From Uranotaenia lowii (taxonomy: Eukaryota; Arthropoda; Insecta; Diptera; Culicidae), in the NCBI RefSeq assembly GCF_029784155.1, contig NC_073693.1, forward strand, positions 28,184,002 through 28,248,001: a stretch of 64,000 nucleotides of DNA, written 5' to 3'. A program made the position numbers and the translations under genes. Positions 9,985-21,430 of the stretch are shown piece by piece; position 1 is the stretch's first letter, and every line of letters starts with the position of its first letter. The notes below the pieces were generated by a model that was given only the letters and a program-made list of their open reading frames with translations, did no database searches and had not been told where the DNA came from.

Positions 9985-12900
9985 TTACAATTCTTTATAA
10001 ATATCAATTTCTTTTAAAAATTTAAAAAGATTTTTCAGTTCAATATTTGTTGGTTTTGCAATACTATTAACATTTATGGAATATTTCCTTCTAATATTTT
10101 CATGTTTCTTACATTCTTCTAAAATGTGTTTGACTGTTATATCAGTGTTACAAAAATCGCATTGGGGTGGATTTTCACGTTTCATGTAATAAGTGTGTGT
10201 GTATCTGGTGTGACCTATTCTCAATCTTGTTAAAATGATACTTTCTTTACGACTAATGTGTGTAGGGTGGTCTGTTTGAGTAACTGTTTCTTTAATGTTT
10301 TTAAGTTTATTTGTTGTAAGACTATCCCACTCTTTTTGCCACTCACAATTTACGACTGATTTAATTTCTTTTATAAAATCTAAAGTAGTTGGATTCATGA
10401 TTTGAATATTTAGATTTTTTGCGGATTTCGCTAAAGCGTCAACTCTTTCATTCCCTCTTAGACCTATGTGACTAGGTATCCATATAAAAGCAATTTCGTG
10501 GTGAACTTTATTGATTATGTCATGAATGTCATTAATAATTGAATTTGGGCTATACACGTCCTTAATTGCTTGTAGAGCACTGAGAGAGTCGCAAGCAATC
10601 AAAAATTTACCAAGAATATCTTGTGTTTCTATCATTTTAAGAGCATTTTTTATAGCTACAAGTTCTGAAGTAAAAACAGAAGTAAAAGAGGGTAACCTAA
10701 CAACTATCTCTTGTCCTAATCCAAAGGCTGCACTTCCAACTACGTCGCCAATTTTTGATCCGTCAGTATACAAAATATTAAAATTTTTATATTTGTTTAT
10801 TTTTTTTATAAATTCGTTTTTATAAATTATTTCTGAGGTAACTGATTTTTTAAATTTTGTCAAATCAAGATCGATTTTAAAAAATTTGTGTTTCCACGGT
10901 GGAGTGTCGTAAAATTGATAAGAGCCTATGGCATTATAATTTATGTTATATTTTTTGAAACATTCAAAACATCTCGAAATAGAGGACTTTGATGATTTTA
11001 ACTTTTGAGAGTTTCTTATTTGAATATTTAAGGGATGTTTTTGGTTTGAAATTATCTTGATAAAATAATTCATGAGTTGTATTTCACGACGATATTTCAA
11101 GGGCATTATTCCTGATTCACAAAGAAGGCTTTGAACGGGACTCGTTCGGAAAGCGCCTAAAGATTGTCTTATCCCGGAGTTATGAACAGAATCCAAAAGT
11201 TTAAGTTTTGTTTTAGTACCTGTTGCATAAATAATAGATCCATAATCTAACGCGGATAAAGTCATGGTTTTATAAATATGAAGTAAACTTTTCCTATCTG
11301 AGCCCCAACTAGTGTGGGAGAGTGTCCTGATCAGTTTAAGAGACGATTGTGTTTTTATTTTCAATTGTTTCAAATGATGATCCCATTGCAGTCGTTTGTC
11401 GAAAATAATTCCTAAAAATTTATGTTTATTTACAACCTCTATTTTCTCTCCATATAATATCAAATTAGGCTCAACACGACAGTTTCGTTTTCTACAAAAA
11501 TGAATAATTTTAGTTTTCTCAACGGAAAATTTAAACCCAGTTACATTAGACCACTGTTCCATTCTGGAAAGACAATTTTGAAGTTTTTCCTCGATAACAT
11601 CCATGGTTTTGGCTCTATAAAAAATAGCCAAATCATCTGCAAAGCCTACTCGTTTAACTCCATGAGTTAAATGTGATGAAATACTATTCATAGCTATTAA
11701 AAACAGAGTTGTGCTAATAACAGATCCCTGGGGAATACCGTTTTCTTGAATAAAACTGTCGGAAAATGTATTACCAACACTAACTTTGAACGATCGATGT
11801 TGTAAAAAATTTTCTAAAAAATATAACATATTTCCTTTGATTCCATACGAAGCTAATGCATTCAAAATACCTCGCCTCCAAGCTGTGTCATAAGCCTTTT
11901 CCAAATCAAAAAAGATAGAAACTAAATGTTCACTTTCTGTAAAACTGTCTTGGATTGAAGATTCTAAAGCTACTAAGTTGTCTAAAGTATTACGACCCTT
12001 TCTAAAACCTGATTGATGAGGATCAATTATATTATTTAATTCCAAAAACCACCAAAGACGTTTGTTTACCATCTTTTCAAAGAGTTTACATGGGCAACAT
12101 GTCAATTGTATAGGTCTATAATTATTTGTATTTAATGGACTTTTATTGGGTTTTAATATTGGTATGGTGATGGATTCTTTCCAGTTATCAGGGAACGATC
12201 GTTCTATCCAGAGTTTATTAAATGTCTTTAAAAGGTAAAAGAATCCGTCATTTGGTAAATTTTTAATCATGTCATAGTGAATCAGATCTGGTCCTGCGGA
12301 CGATCCTTTGCATGTTGCCAAAGCCATTTTTAATTCAATCATTGTAAAAGGCTCGTTAATCACGTTAAAATGTATCTCATCTTTATCGAGGGGAAGGTTT
12401 TCTAAAGATTGTTTATGAAGTAGAAAATTTTGAGGATATTTATTAGAGCTAGATACAGACTCAAAAGACTTTCCTATTGCTTCTACAATGAGACGAGGAT
12501 CAGTTATCAAAGAACCATTTTGTTCAATTGCAGTAATGGATTGTGATTTCGACTTTCCCTGAATATTTTGAATTTTATTCCAGACTTCTTTAGTAGATGT
12601 TGAAAGATTTATAGTGGGAACGAAGTTCTGCCAACTTTTAGTTCGCGCGTTACGAGTAACTCTCCTTGCTCTAGCTTTTGCTTTTTTATATTCAATTTCT
12701 GTTTCATTAGATGTATGAGACTTAAAAATCCTCAACGCTCTCTTCCTCCCTTGAATGGCCTCTGAAACCTCAGAGGTCCACCAAGGGGGTTTTGGTCTCT
12801 TTACACTACTTGGAGTTTTAGGAATAGACTCGGTAGCAGCTGATACAATAGATTTATTAAACAGATCAATCATACTCAAACCGTCTTCTTCTTGGAGATT

Positions 12901-13647
12901 ATCTAGGTTAATGGAGACCAAATTTTGGTACAATATCCAATCTGCTGCCTGTGTAATAAACTTTGGTCGACGGTAGACATTCGAATCGCGAACTAGGGGA
13001 GAAAGGATTATGGGGTAGTGATCGCTAGAACAGAGATCGTCGTGGACTTTCCAGTCGAAGTGGGTTGAAAGAATAGGAGACCCGAAAGTTAAATCGATTG
13101 CTGAAAAACTACGATGGGCTAAAGAAAAATGTGTTTGCGATCCGTCATTGAAAATATTTAAATCACATCCCTCTATGACTGACTCTATCAGTTTTCCCCT
13201 AGAGCAGTCATGATGACTGCCCCATATAGTATTATGTGCATTACAGTCTGTTGTTATTAAGAATGGTTCAGGTAGTTTGTTAATTAACGCTTCTAAATCT
13301 TGTCTTGAGAAAACTTCATTTGGGGGTAAATATAAACTACAAATCGAATATTTTATGGGAAAATGCACTAAAACTGCTACAGCTTGTAAAGAAGTATCTA
13401 AATCGATTTCAATTGCATGTATATCATTTCTCACACACAATGCCACTCCGCCAGAGGCGCGTGTGTGAATGTTATCATTTGTAAAAAAAATCTTAAAGTT
13501 TTTCAAAGAAGGGGTTCTAGTTAAATTAAAATGTGATTCTTGAACACTTATTACAGATGGGTTGAACTTGCTAATTAAAAGTTTGATTTCTTCAATGTGG
13601 CTATAAAAACCATTGCAATTCCATTGCATGATAATATTATTAGCCAT
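9985..13647 (-). CDS. I-type retrotransposon ORF2: endonuclease / reverse transcriptase / RNase H
   Basis: This 1220-residue protein nicks target DNA and copies the element RNA there (target-primed reverse transcription). The N-terminus is an APE-type endonuclease: QWNCNG at residues 8-13, QESHF near 36, TTDCNAHNTIWGS near 130 and SSDHYPI near 205. The reverse transcriptase follows at about 470-760, with FDLEKAYDTAWR, the QGSVIS block, and FADD as the catalytic motif near 669 (F in place of the commoner Y). RNase H at about 955-1080 keeps its acidic residues: LYTDGS near 959, the E of TSELVAI, ACDSLSAL, and the D of GNERVDALA. A CCHC-like finger, CDFCNTDITVKHILEEC, lies near 1163-1179. The first ATG gives MANNIIMQWNCNG, a typical start. 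No stop or frameshift is visible, so the product looks functional. Confidence 0.95.
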   Translation of the reverse strand: MANNIIMQWNCNGFYSHIEEIKLLISKFNPSVISVQESHFNLTRTPSLKNFKIFFTNDNIHTRASGGVALCVRNDIHAIEIDLDTSLQAVAVLVHFPIKYSICSLYLPPNEVFSRQDLEALINKLPEPFLITTDCNAHNTIWGSHHDCSRGKLIESVIEGCDLNIFNDGSQTHFSLAHRSFSAIDLTFGSPILSTHFDWKVHDDLCSSDHYPIILSPLVRDSNVYRRPKFITQAADWILYQNLVSINLDNLQEEDGLSMIDLFNKSIVSAATESIPKTPSSVKRPKPPWWTSEVSEAIQGRKRALRIFKSHTSNETEIEYKKAKARARRVTRNARTKSWQNFVPTINLSTSTKEVWNKIQNIQGKSKSQSITAIEQNGSLITDPRLIVEAIGKSFESVSSSNKYPQNFLLHKQSLENLPLDKDEIHFNVINEPFTMIELKMALATCKGSSAGPDLIHYDMIKNLPNDGFFYLLKTFNKLWIERSFPDNWKESITIPILKPNKSPLNTNNYRPIQLTCCPCKLFEKMVNKRLWWFLELNNIIDPHQSGFRKGRNTLDNLVALESSIQDSFTESEHLVSIFFDLEKAYDTAWRRGILNALASYGIKGNMLYFLENFLQHRSFKVSVGNTFSDSFIQENGIPQGSVISTTLFLIAMNSISSHLTHGVKRVGFADDLAIFYRAKTMDVIEEKLQNCLSRMEQWSNVTGFKFSVEKTKIIHFCRKRNCRVEPNLILYGEKIEVVNKHKFLGIIFDKRLQWDHHLKQLKIKTQSSLKLIRTLSHTSWGSDRKSLLHIYKTMTLSALDYGSIIYATGTKTKLKLLDSVHNSGIRQSLGAFRTSPVQSLLCESGIMPLKYRREIQLMNYFIKIISNQKHPLNIQIRNSQKLKSSKSSISRCFECFKKYNINYNAIGSYQFYDTPPWKHKFFKIDLDLTKFKKSVTSEIIYKNEFIKKINKYKNFNILYTDGSKIGDVVGSAAFGLGQEIVVRLPSFTSVFTSELVAIKNALKMIETQDILGKFLIACDSLSALQAIKDVYSPNSIINDIHDIINKVHHEIAFIWIPSHIGLRGNERVDALAKSAKNLNIQIMNPTTLDFIKEIKSVVNCEWQKEWDSLTTNKLKNIKETVTQTDHPTHISRKESIILTRLRIGHTRYTHTYYMKRENPPQCDFCNTDITVKHILEECKKHENIRRKYSINVNSIAKPTNIELKNLFKFLKEIDIYKEL

Positions 13648-13778
13648 TACGTGATCGTAAATTGTGTCAACATAACGAATGAAATGTAAGGCGGCAAGAA
13701 AACAGCCTTCATTACGCTCGATATGCTGAAAAGCATTGAAAGTGTAAGAATCTTACAAAAAATAATCAGTTTCAACAG

Positions 13779-15245
13779 TTATGTGTTATCGTTTAACCTA
13801 TCTGTACCAAATAGAATAGATGTTTTAAGTGTTTGTGAAATTAAATTGAAAGTTTCCTCATTAGTTACTATGTTTTCTACTGTGTTAGGAATGGATACGT
13901 TGTTTGAATTACTTGTGTATGTTATGTTACTACTTGCGTGACTCAATTGTTGTGGTAAAGGCTCATCATTTGTCTGTTGAGATAAATGTGAACCTGTTTC
14001 TTCGAGCGATGATTGTTTGTCGTTTGTTTCCTTTTGGTCTGTTGTCTTCGATGATGATGTATCAGGCGTCTCCATCATATCGGCCCATGATGGAGATTGA
14101 GTGGTGGTGGATGGTTTATCTTGGTTGGTGTGGCTTGGCGATGATTCAGTTGGTTCGATGTTTTCGTTGGTAGTTTCAGTTGTTGTTGGTTTGCTTGTTG
14201 TTGAGTTCCCGGAAGTGGGCTGTTGATGTTCCTCTCTTCTTTCGTTTCTGAGAGCTGCGGCGTAACTCTCTCTCAGATTTGGTCTCACGGTGATAACGTT
14301 CGGTACACGTAGGCGTCGAATTCGTCTGGCGTCTTTTAGAGAAACTCTCTCTTCAACTCGGATACGCTGGATCTCAAACTCGTCGATGAAAACCGGGCAC
14401 TCACGCGACAGTGCTGAGTGGCAACCTCGACAATTTACGCAAGTAAGTGTCGAAGCACATGGTTTCTTGTCGTGGAATAGATTAGCGCACATTGCACAGA
14501 TACCGTTTCCTTTGCACTGGTCTTTTTTATGTCCATATCTAAGACATGTCATACACCGTAGGGGGAAGGGGACGTAGGGACGAACTTTGCACTGGTAAAA
14601 GGCTGCATCTATTGAACTTGGCAAGGCCCCAAGGTCGAAAGTGAGGATGAAAGCACCTGTTTCCACGATTTTTCCACTTTTGTCTTTTCGCGTTATACGT
14701 TTCACTTCAGACACATGGCTAGGAGAAAGTTCTTTCAGAATTTCTTCGTCTTTTAACATTTTCAAATCCGGGCAATATATCGTGCCTTTGGATTTATTCA
14801 TCGAGGGATGGTCGATAACCGCAATGTTGATTCCATCGGTTAGTTTTGTTTGCTTGATGATTTTTTCCGCTTGATGCCTGTTCACGGTTTTCAAGAGCAG
14901 TGTACCGTTTTTGTACCTTTCGATCTTGATGTTCGCAGATATAGCATCGATGGCCCGTTTTATCAAAAATGGATTTACGTACTCCATTGTTTTGTCTTTG
15001 TCCGTTCGACTCAGAATGAGGAAACGAGAACCGTTGTCACCTCCATCAAGACGTTGTTGCTTTGTAAAGTTAATTTCCCCAACAACCTCACGTTGAGCAT
15101 GCCTTTTTTTATTTTTCCCCATTACACTGAATTTCGATTTACAGTTTGCTTCATTGCCATCCAATAAGGCAAATCGAGACCCGAAAACCGGAATTGAGCC
15201 GCCGGAGTCGGCCGCCATGTTTCCCAACCCCTCACTCAGAACCAA
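13779..15245 (-). CDS. I-type retrotransposon ORF1: nucleic-acid-binding gag-like protein
   Basis: This 488-residue protein is expected to coat the element RNA in a cytoplasmic particle and act as a chaperone during target priming. It has a lysine-rich N-terminus, an RRM-like middle region (about 75-220), then three zinc knuckles: CMTCLRYGHKKDQC from about residue 231, CAMCANLFHDKKPC from about 250, and CVNCRGCHSALSREC from about 268. Three knuckles followed by a T/S/Q/E-rich low-complexity tail (about 340-440) match I-element ORF1 proteins. The annotated start is the first ATG; a second ATG nine codons on (MAADSGGS) is equally plausible. It ends 131 bp before ORF2, so ORF2 must be reached by reinitiation or internal initiation. 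Confidence 0.92.
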   Translation of the reverse strand: MVLSEGLGNMAADSGGSIPVFGSRFALLDGNEANCKSKFSVMGKNKKRHAQREVVGEINFTKQQRLDGGDNGSRFLILSRTDKDKTMEYVNPFLIKRAIDAISANIKIERYKNGTLLLKTVNRHQAEKIIKQTKLTDGINIAVIDHPSMNKSKGTIYCPDLKMLKDEEILKELSPSHVSEVKRITRKDKSGKIVETGAFILTFDLGALPSSIDAAFYQCKVRPYVPFPLRCMTCLRYGHKKDQCKGNGICAMCANLFHDKKPCASTLTCVNCRGCHSALSRECPVFIDEFEIQRIRVEERVSLKDARRIRRLRVPNVITVRPNLRESYAAALRNERREEHQQPTSGNSTTSKPTTTETTNENIEPTESSPSHTNQDKPSTTTQSPSWADMMETPDTSSSKTTDQKETNDKQSSLEETGSHLSQQTNDEPLPQQLSHASSNITYTSNSNNVSIPNTVENIVTNEETFNLISQTLKTSILFGTDRLNDNT

Positions 15246-15380
15246 CGATAAAAAACAACTATTGTTTCAAAAAACAATTCGGTCACTCAAACAATGCAGT
15301 CAAATAATCTCTTCTTTCGGACACTAGAGAAGTTCGTCTATCAGCGTCTGTACCGCTCAAGAGTTGAAGAAAGACTCGTG
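15246..15380 (-). promoter_or_regulatory. 5' leader and probable internal promoter of the I-type element
   Basis: The stretch between the upstream target-site duplication and ORF1. Elements of this group carry an RNA polymerase II promoter within the transcribed leader. No TATA box is seen, as expected for that class. The role is inferred from the family. Confidence 0.5.
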
Positions 15381-15392
15381 TAAATTGTTGTT
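15381..15392. repeat. Target-site duplication of the I-type element, right copy
   Basis: TAAATTGTTGTT, identical to 9849-9860. It fixes the element's 5' end at 15380. Confidence 0.88.
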
Positions 15393-16634
15393 CATTACTA
15401 GTTTAAAAAAAATATCCATGTGGTTAGCATTGTGTAGGCTTGTCAAAAAGGATATTTAAAAACGTCAATCTGTGTCCGTGAGCTCATTTGCACGAGCCTG
15501 GAACCATAAACAGTAAAAAAATATGTAACCTGAATGGGAAGTTAATTGAAATGTGCGAGCAACTAATGCCTGCGAAACTTTGCAGGTGGTTTTGGCTAAG
15601 TGTTCTTTGTACCTATATTCCGGTAATACGACTAATTATAATAGCATAAATTTGAAAAAATTCTTATAATCTTTAGGAAATATGAATACGATTTTGAATT
15701 TGATTGAATTTGTAATTGAAATTGAAATTGTACAGGGAAATTGCATTGCATATGCATTTAAATTTAGTAAATGATACTTTTTCGGGAAACAGATTTGAAA
15801 AAATTAAACTTTTTGTTAATTTATTTTTCTAACTAGGTTCAAAGATCATCAAAACTTAATAACTCGAGTTAGTAGGGTTATTGAAATATAAAATTACTGA
15901 AATTGAGGGTCTTGCAAATGACTGACAATTTTTGTTGGGATTTGAATTGTCGAAAAAAAAAACTTTGAAATTTTAAACTAACTTGAAATTCTAAAATAAT
16001 AAAAAATTGTTTAAACTTTGGAATATAGAAAGTTTTTTTTTTTATTTCTGGAACTGGTATATTCAGAAAAAGGCCAAATCGGACAAATAATTCAACTATA
16101 TTCTAATTATTACTGCGGTGAGTATAATGTTGGTAGGTATCGTAATTTACTAATTCCTTAACAGCATTTAATGTATCAATATTACATATATACTTTCGCA
16201 AATGACATAAATTCATATTCAGGTCTTTCCATATTTAAATATCATATGAAGCGTTTGGTAGGGATCTCCAGGCTTCATTCCGCCCCTGTATCCTGTATCT
16301 TTCGCGGTTTTCATCACATGGTTGGCCTGGCCGTAGTAATATCTGCTATGCATAGGAATATGTAACAGGTAATACGCTGAATAGAAAAATGATAGACGCA
16401 AGTCTCTCATTTTCCAGGATGCCTACATGTTTTGGCCATGTTGATGTAAGAAGAAGAAGAAGAAGAACAGCTTAAATTATGAAAAATTAATAAAAAATGC
16501 CAAATTATGTTCGATTTGTAAAAATCCGACCAACTGGAGATTCACATGGAGAAAATGAAAACGTTTTCTCGTAAAGTTTAAAAGTTTCTTCATTCATTCA
16601 TTCATTCATTCATTTGCGTCTGATTAAATCGCTG
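15393..16634. other. AT-rich non-coding stretch
   Basis: No gene recognised. Contains a (GAA)n run at about 16447-16468 and an (ATTC)n run at about 16590-16613. Confidence 0.55.
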
Positions 16635-16642
16635 TTTAAAAC
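16635..16642. repeat. 8-bp target-site duplication, left copy
   Basis: TTTAAAAC, repeated at 18817-18824 outside the other end of the inverted-repeat element. Confidence 0.6.
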
Positions 16643-18816
16643 TAGAGTGTCCATTTCCCGGCCATTTTTACGTTCCAGGGAATCGGAAAATGTAATCATC
16701 ATATTCCCGGAAATTCTCTGGCTTCCGGGAAATATTCATAGAAGAGATTATATTCCCTCTCTTCTGCAGACGAAATCATAAAAATATGGAATTCTGTACT
16801 CACATATATTTTAGCCAAATTATGTGTTGTAGAATCTTTAAAACTATTTTAAAGTCTCAAAAATTCAATGAACAATCATTTAACAAAATTAAATACATAT
16901 TTACGAAATAGTTCCCTACAATTTTTAATAATCTATTTATCAAATAAACTTTTTGAAAAGAATTTCGACTTAATTTGCATAAATTTCTTAGATAGAGGTG
17001 AACAAAGTTATTTTCTCCCAAAAAAAAATTGGTTTACATCTTTCATAATTCATGGATCAGGCGGTGAAAACAATGATGATTTAATATAAATCACTTTATT
17101 CGTATTCTACTGATGCAATAAATCTAATTAAACCAATTTAATAAATATAATGCCTTTATTTTGTTTTACGTTGATTATGATTAATTTAAATTAAAAAATT
17201 AAAAAAGTGACAAAAAATCTTTTTTTTTCTGTTGCCGAAAACGAAAGGTTTATAACTAGACAAAATTTAGGTTTCATAAGAAGCTTAAAAAGTCTTACAG
17301 AACAATCGGTGTTACTTGGGGGATGAAGCCAAAATCAAAAGTTGTCAAAATCGAAAGGGGTCTGTTGTATTTAAACCAACAAAATTGATTGCTTGTTGCT
17401 GCAAAAATTGAATAAAATTGAGGAAGATTTTTTTACTTTCGATAGAAGTAGATTTACTAGACTTCAGGTTATTCACCAAATAAAGTGAATTTTCGGATAA
17501 CTGAACCGCTACACTTTAGTTTCAAATAGTGTCATATCTCTGTCCATGATTTTTCTACTGTGCACAATTCACGAAACGAAAGTTCTAAACGTTGAATATT
17601 GCCAAAAAGAGCATTTAATTGTGGTCAGCATATCATATTCGTTGTTTTTTACTTACAACGCAAGGTATTCTTCTTTTCTTAATTCAATTTTGTTTTGTTG
17701 ATGTCCATCTTTTATCAATCTTTAGAAAAAAAAATTCAGCCTTACCATATCCCAAAATAGAACAATTTTTTTTATTGATTATTTATTATATAGGGGAGAG
17801 TGGGGTATCGTGGGCCATGGGGAAACGTGGGCCACTTTTAATATTTCAGATGTGTGTTGAGATAAAAATCTCAAACCAACTGTCATCGTCGTCGCTATGT
17901 GTGAGCATATATTTCTATACGTTGTTGACTGAAATACGCATCATATGCTTCTTTTATTTATCAAGCTAAAAAAAGCTAGAAAAATTTACTTACATAATTA
18001 AAAAAAACACTCGCTATAACATCGATAGGGAACCTAAAGTGCATAACAAAAATATGTTCATACGCTTATGATCTTAGTTTTGTCATGATCTTTCACGTGG
18101 AAAAGGAACTTTTGATGAAACATCAATATGTCACACAAACGCAACCAATTTGCAAATCATAGCTTGTGGGGAATCGTGGGCCACGCATCTTGAACCACCT
18201 ATATTTTTATGTTTTTATACACATTCAGAACTTAAAATACATTTTTCCTATCTGTAAAGTTTTCTTATGCCAAATGAAGAGTTATGAAAAATATTTTGTC
18301 CATCCTATATAAAAATTTTGCCAAAACGATCGCGGGCCAGGTTTTGGAATCTATGCGATCATACACGGCTCTCTTTTTTATTTCATCATCTGAAATTGCT
18401 TTAAAATAACGAAATGAATTAGGAAATCACAGTTTTGAGTCAACTCATAAACTTTGCCTGTTATTTGGTCAATTTGGATTTGGTGGCCCACGATTCCCCA
18501 CCATTTTTCAAAATCCAAAAAAATTTGCTTTTTTTTCAAACAGTCAGAATTCGGGGAAAATAACTAATCAAAAATTTAAAAAAACCTTTTGATACCTTGA
18601 AAATGTAGAAAACCATACCATTTTTTATTTACATTTTATCTTTTAATAAAGAAGTTATGGAACGACGAAAAAAGTGGCCCATGATTCCCCACTCTCCCAT
18701 ACTATTTGTCCAATTAAAGCAGTGTAATTTTTCATCGTTTCCCGGAATTTGGAAATTCCTGAAATCGTTTGACGCTCGAGAATTCCTGGTCGGGAAATCC
18801 CGGGATGGACCCTCTT
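16643..18816. mobile_element. hAT-like non-autonomous inverted-repeat element with nested insertion
   Basis: The left end reads TAGAGTGTCCATTTCCCGG. The right end, read on the minus strand, is AAGAGGGTCCATCCCGGG. Flanks of TTTAAAAC (8 bp) on both sides are the size expected for hAT insertion. Subterminal regions are rich in CCCGGAAAT-type words in both orientations. There is no transposase. A second inverted-repeat element (17793-18699) lies inside, so this one is older. The hAT assignment rests on target-site length only. Confidence 0.6.
17793..18699. mobile_element. Nested inverted-repeat element with GGGGAGAGTGGGG ends
   Basis: The left end has GGGGAGAGTGGGGTATCGTG and the right end is its near reverse complement (CCCCACTCTCCC). 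The motif GGGGAATCGTGGGCCAC or a close variant recurs: twice near the left end (about 17803 and 17819), at about 18169 on +, and at about 18483 and 18668 on -. The copies point inward from both halves. No coding capacity is seen; the 116-codon frame at 17619-17969 crosses its left boundary. Confidence 0.6.
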
Positions 18817-18824
18817 TTTAAAAC
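18817..18824. repeat. 8-bp target-site duplication, right copy
   Basis: TTTAAAAC, matching 16635-16642. Confidence 0.6.
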
Positions 18825-20439
18825 AACTCCATTGAATATAAACGAATTTCCTTTTTTCTACACAATGAATCAGTATTTGGTGGCGTCAAAACGCATAATG
18901 TAAGTTGCAAAAAAAAATCAATTAGTATATTGTTATTAAACATTTTGTTGGAGTTGTCGAAATTCATAAAAAATCCATAAAATCCATAATCCATAAATAA
19001 AATTTATATTCAAAACTGTAAAAAATATGTTAAAAAAATGTTTTTCTCTTCCTTCAGATGGTTTTTCCGGATTTGAATTATCGAACCTATTGAAGATTTT
19101 GGGATTTTTCGATTCTAGAAAGAAAAAAACACTAGTTAGCGGTACAAGCGAGTGGGTTTTTAGCTGTTTATGAAGATTAGTGCTATAGCTCTAACGAAAT
19201 TGTACTGGCCATAATGAAGGTAAAACTGTTACTTGGGTTCCCAGATATTGTTTAAATCTGACTGGATTTTGATCGGGTTTATTCACATTATTTTGAATCA
19301 AATAAAAACTTAAATTTCACTTTGAAAAAAAAATAAAACTAAACGACTTTTGAAAGTTGTTTTAAAATTATTCATTATTTTAATCTTTTGAAAAGACGTT
19401 CAACGTCGCTGATAGGATTCGATGAAAAACTGAAATTTCAAGTAATTTACTTTCGTTTTTCTCAAGTAGGGTATTTCTGGAGAATATGCACCCGCTGAGG
19501 GAAATGACCGAGTTTGCGAAATACATAAGATTAGCACCCGAATACATATCTACTAATATTCTGTCAATAAAATTACTTTTTTTGTGAAAACTATGAAAAT
19601 ATTAGATTTTTGAAAATGCTTTTCCGAGCAATCATTGTATGTAAATCGCCCTAATGCAGACAAATGATGCTCTAAAACATTGGATCACTAAAAAACAACA
19701 CAATGTTCGCAGTGGAAATGAATATTTAAATTCGAAAAACAAGATGAAAAAAAAAATTTCCAAGTTAACTACACTTGAAAACAAGTTGTTTTTAAACATT
19801 TTCCAGTTGTTAAGTAAAAAATTTTGATTTTTTTTTATTTCCAACTATGTCATTTTTAACCAAATTCTTCTGCTGATGGTTGACGATAAATTTAGTGAAC
19901 CGATTCGATTATTAGTGCACGTTTTTTACTCAAACCCGTTCGAAAGATGCAATTATTATTTGATAATCTTATTCATGGAAAACTGTATCTACTACAAAAT
20001 CTAGAGTTAAAAAACGTGATTTTGTTCACATCTTACTAAACAACACCTAGAGAAGACGGCGATTTGTCCAAAAATGATGAAGGCATTTTGATCTGATATT
20101 CATGGTTTAATAGATCTTCAGTTTAACATAAAACAACAATTTACCGCAGTTTTTCTTCAATTATTAATTTGAATACATTCTTTGATCAAACAGTAAAATC
20201 AATGGTGAGGATGTTTTAAGCAATTGCCAAATTAAATTTTATTGTTTTTCGCGTTTGATTGAATATCTGGCAATAACTAGTTAGTTGAAATGGCTCTGAT
20301 TTGATCGATCGGGAATAATTTTAATACTCGTGAACATTAAAAATATGATATGTGAAAAAGTTAAATTGTTTTCTCGATTAATAAGAATTCAATTGAAATT
20401 GTATGTCTACTTCACTTGTTTTGCAGTGTAGCAAAAAAA
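18825..20439. other. AT-rich non-coding stretch
   Basis: Only short frames, including 70 codons at 19632-19844 (-), with no domain. Nothing recognised. Confidence 0.5.
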
Positions 20440-21430
20440 TTAAACTAAGGCTCTACAACATGCTGAGAATTGTCCACCTGCACAAAAATGTGCAGGATAA
20501 CGCTTTGAACAGGTAATAATTGCTTGACAAACTTGTATACACCCACCGACAAAGCCGTGAACAAATCCAAGCCAGAGCAGGACTGTTCCTTTTCCGATCC
20601 AAGTTCGTTTAAAAGAGGTTGTCAGGTTGTCCAGGGTCAGGTCGGTCAGTTCAAAACCACCACAGTCAGCGGCCATCACAAGCCACCCACGCCCCGCCAT
20701 CATCATGATTCGCGCGATTGCTGTCAGTCACGCAAACCCCAAAAAAACAACCAACGAACCCACCTCGCTCCACTTGATTTCCGCTTCCTGTGGGGGAATT
20801 TGCAGAAGGCGTGGGTGGAAAGTGGGTGGCGGGTGGAAGGATCGTGCCTCACGGTTAGTTAGGCGGTGGGTGATTTTACACCTTTTCGTGGAGTCTCGAT
20901 TGCACAGCTGCGAGTTCATAATATTTCCCACCCCACACCAACATTGTGTTGGTTTGTGGCAGAGAGTGGCCACGTGGCAGTTCATCATGCTAAATAAACA
21001 ATAAGGACGATCATCGGCAGAAAGACCCGAAAAGGAGGGAAGCAGAGGAGGGTCGAAAATATAAAAACGCGTGGCTTTGCATCACTGTTTGGAGCCATTT
21101 TATGAGCCACGGCAGGTTTTTATTTTCGACCCTCTATCGTGTATCCTTTATGTTGCCGCCAACCGATGCGAAACGGGGTTGGCGAAAAATCTGTCGGTCG
21201 GCCTCAATTATGAATCAACGTGAGGAGGTTCCATGTTTTTTTTTTCTTTTTTCGGAGCAAAACCGTGACTGGGGCCACAGAAACGAGATATCTTCTTCCG
21301 AATTACTCGACGTTATGGCATAATTTTTCATTCCACATTCTGTGCACAGAGTGCACACTCCCGAGCAACATAAAAAGTACCCTCTCGCACAAAGACAGGG
21401 GTAATAAATTTGGTTGAAACGTCATGTGAA
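20440..21430. promoter_or_regulatory. Unique GC-richer island, candidate regulatory region
   Basis: This roughly 1-kb block has markedly higher GC and CpG than its surroundings, no repeats, and several overlapping frames (up to 125 codons) that resemble no protein. Visible words include CACCTGCAC with its inverse GTGCAGG nearby (20475-20494), CCACGTGG (20969-20976) and TATAAAA (about 21060). It is probably conserved non-coding DNA. Function is inferred from composition alone. Confidence 0.3.

Larger units (their letters stand above)
9861..15380 (-). mobile_element. Full-length I-clade non-LTR retrotransposon
   Basis: A 5.5-kb element on the minus strand has, from its 5' end, a 135-bp leader (15246-15380), ORF1 (gag-like), a 131-bp gap, ORF2 (endonuclease, reverse transcriptase, RNase H), a short 3' UTR and a poly(A) tail of about 22 nt (T-run 9859-9880). 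AATAAA sits directly before the tail. Identical 12-bp flanks (TAAATTGTTGTT) mark a target-site duplication, so both ends are defined. Both ORFs are open from end to end. RNase H in ORF2 together with three CCHC knuckles in ORF1 fits the I group rather than Jockey. The element may be recently active. The clade assignment is from motif knowledge and was not tested by phylogeny. Confidence 0.93.

Noticed and set aside
20440..21004. Several 86-125-codon frames in the GC-richer island
   Set aside because: Mutually overlapping frames on both strands with no protein-like pattern; better explained by low stop frequency in GC-richer DNA.
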